Below, piece after piece: positions 52,230 through 61,120 of a stretch of 64,000 bases of DNA; the stretch's first letter is position 1; every line of letters starts with the position of its first letter. The notes below the pieces were generated by a model, which saw nothing but the letters and a program-made list of their open reading frames with translations, was not told the DNA's origin and made no database searches. The stretch spans positions 31,114 through 95,113 of the forward strand of contig NZ_JASDCF010000012.1 of the NCBI RefSeq assembly GCF_030408035.1, in the 5' to 3' direction. Source of the stretch: Psychrobacter sp. APC 3426. Its GTDB lineage: Bacteria > Pseudomonadota > Gammaproteobacteria > Pseudomonadales > Moraxellaceae. A program made the translations under genes and the position numbers.

Positions 52230-52922
52230 TTAGCGATTTTTACGTGGTAGCTTTTCTGGTAAGTAGCAACGCAGGTAAGCAATAAATGCAGTATTCGCTT
52301 CTTGAATGTATTCATTGGTGATGCTTTGATGACGGCGGTACGACAAGGTAAAGATAGCATTGACGATACCGTAAGCAATCAATAACGTGTCCTGAATATC
52401 ATCAAAGTTTGGCATTTCATAGCGCTCTGACAAGCGCTTATAAACCAAATCAATGATTTGATGATCGATGTCTTCACCAAAACTGTCACCTTCAAAATCA
52501 GGCGTATTGGTGTCATAAATAAGCTTGGCTTTGGTCTCATCATTACGGAATATCGTCACACAGTGATCAATCAATGCCGTTAAGTAGCCCTGCCATCTGT
52601 CATAATTACCGATATCTACCGTCTCTACTATTTCTAATATTTCGATAGCATTCAAAAAGCGTAATGCTAAAAAGATTGCTTCGATATTAGGAAAGAAGTG
52701 ATATGCAGAAGCTCTAGGAATACCCGCTTCTTCGCACACTGCAGCCAAAGTAATATCATTGATAGCATGTGTTTCACTGAGTTTTTTTGCACCAGCCAAA
52801 AGTTTCTGACGGCGTGCACGGCCCTGCTGGCTAGTAAATTTGAACTTGTTAGGTACCAGTTTTTTAGCCAGTTCCGAGTCTACCAATACATCTTCAATTT
52901 TTTCGTCTTTGTTTTCGCTCAT
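52230..52922 (-). CDS. TetR/AcrR family transcriptional regulator
   Basis: 230 aa from ATG 52922 (MSENKDEKIEDVL), which has AAGAGA upstream; the frame is open to 52979 but without a better start. The N-terminal HTH is clear: KKLSETHAINDITLAAVCEEAGIPRASAYHFFPNIEAIFLAL in pieces (about residues 45-88), with SAYHFF taking the usual YYHF position. The C-terminal ligand domain is all-helical (IVETVDIGNYDRWQGYLTALIDHCV). Its neighbours are a terminator on the left and the phosphatase-fold gene on the right (same strand, 239 bp), so it may act on distant genes. Effector unknown. Confidence 0.9.
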   Translation of the reverse strand: MSENKDEKIEDVLVDSELAKKLVPNKFKFTSQQGRARRQKLLAGAKKLSETHAINDITLAAVCEEAGIPRASAYHFFPNIEAIFLALRFLNAIEILEIVETVDIGNYDRWQGYLTALIDHCVTIFRNDETKAKLIYDTNTPDFEGDSFGEDIDHQIIDLVYKRLSERYEMPNFDDIQDTLLIAYGIVNAIFTLSYRRHQSITNEYIQEANTAFIAYLRCYLPEKLPRKNR

Positions 52923-53161
52923 TGTGATTCTCTTAATATTACGCCCTATTGTATAAATATAATCTTCATTGAGCAGCATTCGTCCTAAATTGAAGGACTA
53001 CTATTGTTACTGGCTAAAAATGTATGGCCAATATTATCGTTACTGTGTCCAATGGAGAGGCATCATAAACGCTTGTACATTATCAAGCAAGGGTGATGAA
53101 TGGGTTAATAAGAATGTATGGGTCAACAATGTAATAGAGTTAACCAGGTAATGTAATAAAA

Positions 53162-54190
53162 TTAATCATTCAATTTAATTTTCGCTCGTATAATACCATG
53201 GTCGATGACTCTATCTGCATAATCCCACTTTAAATGATCATTAAAATAGTCCACCCGTTCTACTTGACCGAGCGAAAACTTGCTATCAGGTAAGAACTCT
53301 TCTGAAACAAACAGCTGATCGATGACTTCCGGCATACCTTGGTATATATGAGTATAGGCAACATCTTTCATCCAACCGTAACGTGCTTGGATACGAGCGG
53401 CATCAAATAGTGCAACATCCCGCATGCTTTTATCATAATTGACTTCACCAGTTTCAGTCATCAATTGTGTCGTCACGCTACCGGTCACATCATTCATATC
53501 GCCCAATAGAATCAATGGTTCACGAGTATGATGTAACCGTTCAATGATGGACATGCGAATGGAGGCAGCTTCTGCAGCGCGCATACACAAACTACGGAGT
53601 TTGGCACGCACCCGAATGTTAGGATCATCCATATCCTCTAATAGGTTGCCATTATCATCGCGTAGGAAAAAAGCACGTTTGCTTTTTAGATGAGCGGTAA
53701 TAATCGTAATGGGTTGTCCATAGGCATTGACTCGCAACACGATAGGTGGACGATTAAAACGTTGATAAGGACCAATATCAGGGACATCAATCACCGCTTT
53801 AGGTTCTACCTGCTCTAACAAACTGGTTTCTAACTGCTCAAACCGGCTTATGAAACCAACCGCTGGTGTCTTTTGCGCCCCTTTACCTTGAGTATAAGGA
53901 CTGGCATTGTCATTACTTGCCAGCGGAATCACCACATGTTCTGGCTTGAAACCCAATGAGACCGCTAGTGCTTCAAGTGCATTGCTGTCCCACACCTCTT
54001 GTACTGCGATAATGTCCGCATGTGCCTTGGCCAATAAGTCACTAATACCGCGCAGCTTATGGTCATATTCACTATCATTGTAAGCTGGCGCATTATCGTA
54101 ATAGATACGATTGGGGTTGGCAAAATTCAGTAAATTAGCGGTCGCTATATAAAACTGCTTATTAGTATTGGCGGTATCGTTGTTGCTCAT
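53162..54190 (-). CDS. Endonuclease/exonuclease/phosphatase family protein
   Basis: 342 aa from ATG 54190 (MSNNDTANTNKQF), which has ATAGGG upstream; a GTG two codons earlier is possible. Family motifs: IATANLLNF (Asn), ADIIAVQEVW (metal-binding Glu), ITAHLKSKR, ILLGDMNDV (Asp, Asn), and a C-terminal RVIDHGIIRA in place of the usual SDH. No signal peptide, so an intracellular nuclease or phosphodiesterase is likely. It sits between the TetR gene and the glycine-zipper gene, both on the same strand but separated by terminators. Substrate unknown. Confidence 0.88.
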   Translation of the reverse strand: MSNNDTANTNKQFYIATANLLNFANPNRIYYDNAPAYNDSEYDHKLRGISDLLAKAHADIIAVQEVWDSNALEALAVSLGFKPEHVVIPLASNDNASPYTQGKGAQKTPAVGFISRFEQLETSLLEQVEPKAVIDVPDIGPYQRFNRPPIVLRVNAYGQPITIITAHLKSKRAFFLRDDNGNLLEDMDDPNIRVRAKLRSLCMRAAEAASIRMSIIERLHHTREPLILLGDMNDVTGSVTTQLMTETGEVNYDKSMRDVALFDAARIQARYGWMKDVAYTHIYQGMPEVIDQLFVSEEFLPDSKFSLGQVERVDYFNDHLKWDYADRVIDHGIIRAKIKLND

Positions 54191-54257
54191 ATACACCCTA
54201 TCATATTTATTATTATAATATATTCATTAATATCCATACATAATACCTTTTATGCAT

Positions 54258-54292
54258 AAAAAAAGCTTCCAAAGTCAACTTTGGAAGCTTTA
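54258..54292 (-). terminator. Terminator of the glycine-zipper gene
   Basis: 14-bp perfect stem AAAGCTTCCAAAGT/ACTTTGGAAGCTTT (54262-54275, 54278-54291) with an A run on the left that gives U on the minus strand. Confidence 0.85.
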
Positions 54293-54430
54293 AATTAACA
54301 TAAATAGCGTATACGGACGTTGCTGATAGACCTTAATCTACAATTAGCCTATCTGTTGTAACGAAATAGTAAGCTATTGCATTATTTTTTAACCAAGTAC
54401 TATCTAGCAAACGCCCTTGTAGGCAAATTC

Positions 54431-54943
54431 TTAAGATAAGCGATTCCAAGCATCTTGTGATGCTCTACGGGCCTCGTTCCACTCTAGGCGTGACTCGCCT
54501 TTCACTTCATGCCATGAGCGCTCTAAATCAGACTCATGATCCTCAAAGCGAGCATCAGCTGGGTAGCGAGCACGGTTGGCATAGCCTACTGCATACGCTG
54601 GATGTAAATCACGGTCAAAATCTAGACCATCACGGTAGTAATCAGCATTGGCATATTCAGCACGCCAGTATGCTTCTTCACGTGTTGGATCAATCGCTTC
54701 AGCCGCTGCATGACCTGCACCGCCACCAACGATAGCACCGATAGCACCACCGATTAATGTTCCTAATGGACCTGCCATTGTACCGATAGCCGCACCTGCT
54801 GCTGCACCACCCACACCACCAATGCCTGTACCTACTGGATGTGAACCTGGCTCACCGGTGATTGGGTCAGCATTCAAGTCATGCTTGGTCTCTTTTGACA
54901 TATGTTTTACTTCACTGCGATCGATACCGTCATGGTTACTCAT
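54431..54943 (-). CDS. Glycine-zipper protein
   Basis: 170-aa protein with a long Gly/Ala zipper (GIGGVGGAAAGAAIGTMAGP ... GGAIGAIVGGGAGHAAAEAI, about residues 39-82), preceded by SKETKHDLNADPITGEPGSHPVGT and followed by a hydrophilic region rich in Tyr, Asp, Arg and Trp (YWRAEYANADYYRDG, WHEVKGESRLEWNEARR). Proteins of this layout occur in Acinetobacter and pseudomonads and are often stress-related; membrane-association by the zipper is likely. No signal peptide. An AAGGATAATATT ribosome site precedes the ATG. Biochemical role unknown. Confidence 0.8.
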   Translation of the reverse strand: MSNHDGIDRSEVKHMSKETKHDLNADPITGEPGSHPVGTGIGGVGGAAAGAAIGTMAGPLGTLIGGAIGAIVGGGAGHAAAEAIDPTREEAYWRAEYANADYYRDGLDFDRDLHPAYAVGYANRARYPADARFEDHESDLERSWHEVKGESRLEWNEARRASQDAWNRLS

Positions 54944-55214
54944 AATATTATCCTTAACTTATTAGTTATGTTTTGAATTATTCTTCCACTAAAATAGTGG
55001 TCTTGCAGAAATCTTCTAAAGTATAGGGATTTATGAACAACGACAGATAGACGGATTATGTAAACTATGTCCAACTTCGTATTGCCTTGCGTTACAGCCT
55101 GTATCTTTATCACCATTATGTACGCTAGCGTCATGCTTTGGGTAATCTTAAGCTGACACCTAACGACTCAAAACAACTCATTTCTAAGCGAATCACTTAA
55201 TAACACAGAGCGAA

Positions 55215-56861
55215 CTATATTTTCATTAACGACCGTTGAATGGCTTGTTGCCACTTTTCGAGGTGCTGCTCGCGAGCATCAGCGGACATACTAGGCTCAA
55301 AGATACGATCCACTTGCCAAGAGTCTTTCATCGTTGTTTCATCGTAGAGCCCTGTTTTTAGTCCCGCAAGGAGTGCTGCGCCCTTAGCGGTAATTTCTGT
55401 ATCTCTAGGACGCAATACCGGCACATCGAGCAAATCCGCTTGGAACTGCATGAGCAAATCGTTATTGGCTGCCCCGCCATCCACTCTTAGCTCAGTCAAT
55501 GGATGTGGACTGTCTTTTTGCATGGCAATCAGCACATCATAAGTTTGGTAAGCAACCGCCTCTAACGCTGCCCGAGCAATATGCGCTTTGGTGGTACCGC
55601 GACTCATGCCTGTGATACTCGCACTGATATCGGAACGCCAGTAAGGCGCACCAAGACCGGTAAAGGCCGGTAATAGCACCACATCTTCACTGCTATCCAC
55701 TTGCCGCGCTAAGTCTTCGACTTCATGACTCTGTTGAATCATGCCCAAATTATCACGCAGCCATTGAACAATAGCGCCTGCCATAAACACGCTACCTTCC
55801 AACGCATATGTCACCTCCTTTTTCGGCGGCTGTAGTATGCGCATACCTGATTGCACGATTTGCTCAAACGATAAATTGTCTGGACGCGTCGGTACGGATT
55901 TTCGCTGCCACGCTATGGTCGTGAGCAATTTATGCTCGCTAAGCTTGGGCTGTTGCCCGATATTCATCAGCATAAAACATCCAGTACCGTAGGTGTTTTT
56001 TGCCATGCCAGCATCTAGGCACCCTTGTCCAAACAGCGCCGCTTGCTGATCACCCAATACCGCTTGAATGGGTATCTGCTTGGCAAATAAGCCTTTTTTT
56101 GTTTTGCCAAAATCTCCGTCAGACGGCAAAACTTTGGGTAGGATATTCATGGGTATCGAAAATCGAGCACACAATGCTTCTGACCACTCCAGTTTATGAA
56201 TGTCAAAAAGCAGCGTTCGAGAAGCATTGGTTACATCAATGACATGCTCGCCCCCTGTCAGCTTGTAAATCAGCCAGCTATCAATGGTGCCAACCGCAAT
56301 CTCACCTCTACTGGCGCGGACGCTAAGTTTGGGGTTGTTTTCGAGCAACCATGCGATTTTGCTGGCACTAAAATAAGGGTCTAGGCGCAGCCCTGTGATA
56401 CGCTGCACCTCCTGCGCCATGTTACCTTGCTTACCATTTTGCTCATTGTTCTTACCATCGCTTTCATTCATACCATCAAGATTGGCATTAAAATCATGAC
56501 CATGAGCAGATTCGGCAGCGAGTGTTTTACAATAGCTTGCCGTGCGTCTGTCTTGCCAAATAATGGCTGGTGCGAGTGGTTTGCCTGTTTGCTTATCCCA
56601 AATCACGATAGATTCGCGTTGGTTGGTGATAGCAATACTGGTCACATCAGTGGCGAGCAGCCCTGCTAGGTTAATCACATCATGGGCACAGCTAATCTGA
56701 GTCTGCCAGATTTGCTGCGCATCTTGCTCCACAAATCCAGCTTTTGGCGTTTGTAAGGTCGTGGGCTGTTGTGCCATCTTGATGGGACGTGCATGGTCGT
56801 CATACAATATCGCCCGACTCGATGTTGTGCCTTGATCTAAAGCCAATATATATCCCGCCAT
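55215..56861 (-). CDS. glpK: Glycerol kinase
   Basis: 548 aa from ATG 56861 (MAGYILALDQGTTSSRAIL), with AAAGGTG eight bases upstream. FGGY-family kinase that makes glycerol 3-phosphate. Motifs: DQGTTSSRAI at the N-terminus, AITNQRES, IIWQDRRTA, GDQQAALFGQGC, YGTGCFMLMN, and GLGAPYWRSD. It exceeds E. coli GlpK (502 aa) mainly because of a hydrophilic insertion at about residues 118-149 rich in Asn, Gly, Asp and Lys (MNESDGKNNEQNGKQGN), placed just before the VQRITGLRLDPYFSASK block. No glpF or glpD neighbour is in the window. Probably monocistronic. Confidence 0.95.
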   Translation of the reverse strand: MAGYILALDQGTTSSRAILYDDHARPIKMAQQPTTLQTPKAGFVEQDAQQIWQTQISCAHDVINLAGLLATDVTSIAITNQRESIVIWDKQTGKPLAPAIIWQDRRTASYCKTLAAESAHGHDFNANLDGMNESDGKNNEQNGKQGNMAQEVQRITGLRLDPYFSASKIAWLLENNPKLSVRASRGEIAVGTIDSWLIYKLTGGEHVIDVTNASRTLLFDIHKLEWSEALCARFSIPMNILPKVLPSDGDFGKTKKGLFAKQIPIQAVLGDQQAALFGQGCLDAGMAKNTYGTGCFMLMNIGQQPKLSEHKLLTTIAWQRKSVPTRPDNLSFEQIVQSGMRILQPPKKEVTYALEGSVFMAGAIVQWLRDNLGMIQQSHEVEDLARQVDSSEDVVLLPAFTGLGAPYWRSDISASITGMSRGTTKAHIARAALEAVAYQTYDVLIAMQKDSPHPLTELRVDGGAANNDLLMQFQADLLDVPVLRPRDTEITAKGAALLAGLKTGLYDETTMKDSWQVDRIFEPSMSADAREQHLEKWQQAIQRSLMKI

Positions 56862-57230
56862 TACGTGCACCTTTTGCTAATTTTACTTATTGTTTTGCAT
56901 CTCAAAGAGTTTTTTCGCCAATAAAGCTGACTGCTGCCACTGTCTATCATAGCGTATATTTCGTGCCTAAGAACAACAACTAGAATGCTGAGTTTTAACC
57001 TATCAAAAGTATTATTATATAAGACAAAATTTATCCGTAAGGACCAACCATAATACTCAGCTGGTACCTAGGCATAAGGCTAAGAATGAGTCAGTCACTC
57101 ATCACTGATTCACTGGCTGTCAAATAGTCTATAATAGTCTGACAATTCTATTGGGTAAGCAGCTAAAACTATATAATGCTGTCTGTTATTTTATAATACC
57201 TTGCTTTCTAATTAATGGCTTATGTGACTT
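56862..57230. other. Divergent intergenic region glpK / efflux operon
   Basis: 369 bp without a supported gene. It holds divergent promoters. A consensus-like -10 hexamer TATAAT at 57130-57135 points towards the tolC-type gene, but I see no good -35 partner. Nothing else was recognised. Confidence 0.4.
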
Positions 57231-58931
57231 ATGAAATTCGCTTTATCGGCCCTACCTACTGCTATGATGACGGTTACCCTCATGGGTATGCCTGTGGTGA
57301 CTTATGCAAATACTCACACAGACAGCGTAGAATCACAAGATGATGTGACACCTATAACAGTGACGCAAATCGTTGATGCGGATAGCCAAACGGGCAGTAA
57401 TAATATTGTGCCGCCTGAATCAGAGACTGTCTTAACAAATGTCAATAGCACCAATGCCTCTAACGTCATATCAGATAATGGCATACCAGCAACAAAGCTG
57501 CAGACACTTATTGACCCTATCACCCATAAGGCGGTAGATAACAGCTATGCCTTAGATGTTTCTAGCTTTTTAAGCCTTGAACAAGCGCAGAACCTCTTAT
57601 TACAAGTTTCTCCAAAAATCGCTGCCAATGAAGCCGCCATCGCCGCCAGTGAATATCAAACAGATGCACTCAGGACTATAGACAACCCCTTGGTCTTTGC
57701 TCGAGTATCGGCCAGCGCTTACCATATCGACGAAGATATAGATTTATCCTCTATTAAGAGCGGTATTACCAATGAGATTAATAATAGCGTCGACAACATC
57801 ATCCCTCCTGTACCACCCATAACAGATTTGCCAAACTTTGGAGAACTGGTTGGTGAACGTCTACCAGATAATTACGATTTTAAGCGTTCGGGAGAGACGA
57901 CAAGTGCAGGGCTTGGCGTGGTTTGGCCTATCTATACGGCTGGACGCACGACTGCACTGACTGGTGCATCAAATGCGCGCACCCAAGAAGCGGTGGCAGA
58001 CAGCATACTCGATAAAAACGAGCTTTATAATACGTTAATTGAGCGCTACTTTAAGGCACAGCTGGCCATTATCGCGGCCTATTTGCGTGAAGATGCTTAT
58101 GACACGTTAAAGCAAACGGACCATATGGCAGAGCGTTTGTTTGAGGAAGGTTTCATCTCACGTGTGGATAGGTTAGAGGCGCAGTCGGCACTTGCGGATG
58201 CAAAAAGCGAAGCTGCCAACGCCAATAATGACGCTCGACTCGCGATGATTGCCCTACAGCGACTGTTGCGTACTGATTATCGTATCAAGCCAACCACACC
58301 GCTGTTTGTGTCCAGTCGCCCGCTACCAGATGTCAGTTACTTCCAAGACTTGGCACTAAATAATCATCCAGGTCTACAGAAAGTCGCTGCTAAGCGCGCG
58401 CAAGCTCAGCAGTTACATGCCCTATCAGACACAGGCTATAAGCCTACCGTGATGTTATATGGTTATGGGCAAATCGAAAAAGACCCAAGCTGGGTTGCCG
58501 GTATATCTGCCAGTTGGAAGCTATGGGGCGGGCTCGATAAAACCGCTTCACTGGCATCAAGCAGTGCTCAGATACGCCAAGCTGACCTATCTGAGATTGA
58601 AGTCAGTGATAACCTACTGCTGTTGGTCGAAAAAAACTGGCACGATGTGAATAACGCCCAATCACGCTACCAAGCATTACAGAGCAACGTCGATTTGGCA
58701 GCGGAAGTACTGCGCTTACGTCGTCTTGGACTGCAAGAAGGCGTGAATACCACCATCGAAGTGGTGCAGGCGCAAACGCAATCGTTGAAAGCCCGTACAG
58801 AGCAAGCACAAGCTGCAAACAGCTACGTGCAGGCGCTGGCAGCCCTAATGCAAAGCTGCGGTACGCCACTCGCCTTCAACGCTTATCTCAATGCCGCTGA
58901 TATCCAACTGCCTACATTATATAGTGAATAA
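57231..58931 (+). CDS. TolC family outer-membrane efflux protein
   Basis: 566-aa exported channel-tunnel protein. A hydrophobic signal-like N-terminus (ALPTAMMTVTLMGMPVVTYA) is followed by an unusually long polar stretch of about 80 residues rich in Thr, Asn, Ser and Val before the helical TolC fold starts near DVSSFLSLEQAQNLLLQVSPKI. Two repeated coiled-coil halves are visible, including LIERYFKAQLAIIAAYLREDAY and RRLGLQEGVNTTIEVVQAQTQSL. It is the first gene of a five-gene export operon. It would complete a tripartite exporter with the HlyD protein and ABC-2 permeases downstream. Substrate unknown. Confidence 0.9.
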   Translation: MKFALSALPTAMMTVTLMGMPVVTYANTHTDSVESQDDVTPITVTQIVDADSQTGSNNIVPPESETVLTNVNSTNASNVISDNGIPATKLQTLIDPITHKAVDNSYALDVSSFLSLEQAQNLLLQVSPKIAANEAAIAASEYQTDALRTIDNPLVFARVSASAYHIDEDIDLSSIKSGITNEINNSVDNIIPPVPPITDLPNFGELVGERLPDNYDFKRSGETTSAGLGVVWPIYTAGRTTALTGASNARTQEAVADSILDKNELYNTLIERYFKAQLAIIAAYLREDAYDTLKQTDHMAERLFEEGFISRVDRLEAQSALADAKSEAANANNDARLAMIALQRLLRTDYRIKPTTPLFVSSRPLPDVSYFQDLALNNHPGLQKVAAKRAQAQQLHALSDTGYKPTVMLYGYGQIEKDPSWVAGISASWKLWGGLDKTASLASSSAQIRQADLSEIEVSDNLLLLVEKNWHDVNNAQSRYQALQSNVDLAAEVLRLRRLGLQEGVNTTIEVVQAQTQSLKARTEQAQAANSYVQALAALMQSCGTPLAFNAYLNAADIQLPTLYSE

Positions 58932-58973
58932 TGACCGGACTTTATTCTGTGCTTTATTGATACTAATTCTACT

Positions 58974-59852
58974 GTGAATAACCGTTTTATGACAAAACTG
59001 ACTGCTAACGTGACAAATTTGCTGCCGCAATTACTACAGACCTGGCGTATATCGAACCACTCTAATGTTTGGGCACATTGCGCAAACGTAGGATTTTTTG
59101 GTTTTCTATCTATTTTTCCAGCAATGGCGGTATTTGTACTGCTTTATGGTCTCGCTTTTTCACCTGTTGAAATGCAAGAGCAGGTTTCACTGTTACGTCC
59201 GTTTATCCCTGAGTCTGTCTATGAGGTTCTTAATTCACGCTTAAGTGAGCTGGCGTCTAATACTGCATCCAAACTGACTTTTGGTTTGATTATATCGACG
59301 CTGCTGGCACTTTATGCAGGCTCCAAGGGCATAAAATCCCTCATTATCCTGGTGAATCTTGCCTTTCATATCACCCAAGAGCGCAATTTTATACAAGGTA
59401 CGATTCGAGCACTTGGTTTAACCTTCGCTGCCGTTGTGGTCTTGATTATAGCCATCTCCTCTATCGCTATTATTCCTTTGGCGGCGGCTTATTTTCCTTT
59501 CCCTCAAATAGCCAAGACCATTGCGCTTTGGAGTAGATGGCCGATATTGGCTGGCATCATATTTTTCAGCTTCTTAAGCCTATATCGTTTTGCGCCAAAC
59601 CGTGATGCAGTACCATTAAAAAAACTGGTGCCAGGTGCTGCAATTGCAACCGTACTTTGGATTTTACTGTCCATATTGTTTTCGATTTATGTGCAGAACT
59701 TTAACAACTATAGTGCTGAGTTTGGTGCACTTTCAGCAGCGGTTGTCATTATGCTGTGGCTTTATTATTCAGCGTTTATTGTCGCTTTTGGTGCTATTTT
59801 TAATTTCGAAACCATAGAAAACGCCAAGCCTTATGCCATTCGCGTGTACTAG
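58974..59852 (+). CDS. YihY/BrkB family inner-membrane protein
   Basis: 292-aa inner-membrane protein with six hydrophobic segments, of the YihY/BrkB family (formerly 'RNase BN'). The family pattern NVWAHCANVGFFGFLSIFPAMAVFVLLYGL and LWLYYSAFIVAFGAIFNFE is visible. The start is GTG 58974 or ATG 58989; neither has a clear ribosome site. It lies 42 bp after the tolC-type gene and 62 bp before the hlyD-type gene, hence inside the export operon. YihY proteins have been proposed as transporters or exporters of lipids or small molecules; a role with the surrounding exporter is inferred from position only. Confidence 0.85.
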   Translation: MNNRFMTKLTANVTNLLPQLLQTWRISNHSNVWAHCANVGFFGFLSIFPAMAVFVLLYGLAFSPVEMQEQVSLLRPFIPESVYEVLNSRLSELASNTASKLTFGLIISTLLALYAGSKGIKSLIILVNLAFHITQERNFIQGTIRALGLTFAAVVVLIIAISSIAIIPLAAAYFPFPQIAKTIALWSRWPILAGIIFFSFLSLYRFAPNRDAVPLKKLVPGAAIATVLWILLSILFSIYVQNFNNYSAEFGALSAAVVIMLWLYYSAFIVAFGAIFNFETIENAKPYAIRVY

Positions 59853-59914
59853 GTAAAAAGGCTTTACCCTATGCTTTTCACTCTCAACTTTACTGCTTTA
59901 GGAATCTCACTGTC

Positions 59915-61117
59915 ATGACTGAATTTCCAAAAGAATCAGACGATTCACGTAAATCAAATGATTCGACTGATTACACTGATGAGTCAACGTTGTCTCACGA
60001 TGATCAGCCGTCAGTCGACTCTGTAGAAGACGCACCTGATGCGCAGGCTGAGCCGCCGACGCCAACTTATCGTGACCGTGCTAAAGCCGATAAATCTGCC
60101 ATGATAAAAAAGGCGCTTGTCGCTGTAGTCGTACTCATCATACTGGGCGTGATTGCTTATGGGTTATACAAAAGCACCCAACAGAGTGAGCCGCAAGTCA
60201 TTACACTGCAAGGACAGATGCAGATGCAACAAACGTCTATCGCAGCAAAGGTGCCAGGGCGTATCGCTCAGATTATGGTCACTGAGGGTGATGCGGTCAC
60301 ACCAGGTCAACAGCTCATTGAGATGGATTCACCTGAGATAAATGCCAAAATCAACCAAGCGCGTGCTGGCAAGCAAATGGCGCAAAGTCAGTTGGATAAA
60401 GCAGAAAACGGCGCGCGCCCACAAGAGATTGCGCAAGCAAAAGCAGCTTGGCAAGCCAATAAAGCAGCCTCTGACTTGGCAGAAAATACCTACCAACGTG
60501 TCAATCGCCTGTATGAAGAAGGACTGATGGCGAGGCAAAAACGTGATGAAGCTTATGCTCAATTTCTTGCCACTCAAGATCAGACAGAGGCGGCGCGCTT
60601 ACAGTATGATTTGGCATTAGAGGGCGCGCGTAGTGAAGACAAGTCAGCCGCTTCAGCGCAAGTGGCACAAGTCGATGCCCAATTAGATGAAGCGCTTGTG
60701 GCCAAAGAAGAAGCCAACTTAAAAAGCCCGATTGCCGGTATTGTTGATAACGTTATTGTCAGTGCAGGTGAAGTCATCGGTCAGGGCGTTCCACTCTTGA
60801 CGTTAGTGAATACCGATGATCAGTGGGTGGTGCTCAACGTCACCGAATCACACCTTAATCAGTTCGCCATTGGTCAACAGTTTACGGGCAGCATACCAGC
60901 GCTCTCATCCGCTGATAAACCCTATAAAAAGCAGTTCACGGTTTATGCGACCTCCACACTGTCTGATTTTGCCACGTGGCGACCGACCAATAGTGATGAT
61001 GGTTTTGATGTGCGCACTTTTGAAGTGAAAGCACGGCCAACGACGCCTGATGCTCGTATTCGCTCAGGCATGAGTGTCATTGTGCATATCAACCCAACCA
61101 TCACAAGCCAAGAGTAA
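59915..61117 (+). CDS. HlyD/EmrA family membrane-fusion protein
   Basis: 400-aa periplasmic adaptor with a ~60-residue acidic/polar cytoplasmic tail, one TM helix (ALVAVVVLIILGVIAYGLY, about 66-84), then the lipoyl/barrel parts split by a coiled-coil hairpin (AGKQMAQSQLDKAENGARPQE ... QVAQVDAQLDEALVAKEEANL). SPIAGIVDNVIVSAGEVIGQG is the returning lipoyl half. Three bp before the first ABC-2 permease, so translationally close. It would link the inner-membrane permeases with the TolC-type channel. Confidence 0.92.
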   Translation: MTEFPKESDDSRKSNDSTDYTDESTLSHDDQPSVDSVEDAPDAQAEPPTPTYRDRAKADKSAMIKKALVAVVVLIILGVIAYGLYKSTQQSEPQVITLQGQMQMQQTSIAAKVPGRIAQIMVTEGDAVTPGQQLIEMDSPEINAKINQARAGKQMAQSQLDKAENGARPQEIAQAKAAWQANKAASDLAENTYQRVNRLYEEGLMARQKRDEAYAQFLATQDQTEAARLQYDLALEGARSEDKSAASAQVAQVDAQLDEALVAKEEANLKSPIAGIVDNVIVSAGEVIGQGVPLLTLVNTDDQWVVLNVTESHLNQFAIGQQFTGSIPALSSADKPYKKQFTVYATSTLSDFATWRPTNSDDGFDVRTFEVKARPTTPDARIRSGMSVIVHINPTITSQE

Positions 61118-61120
61118 GTC

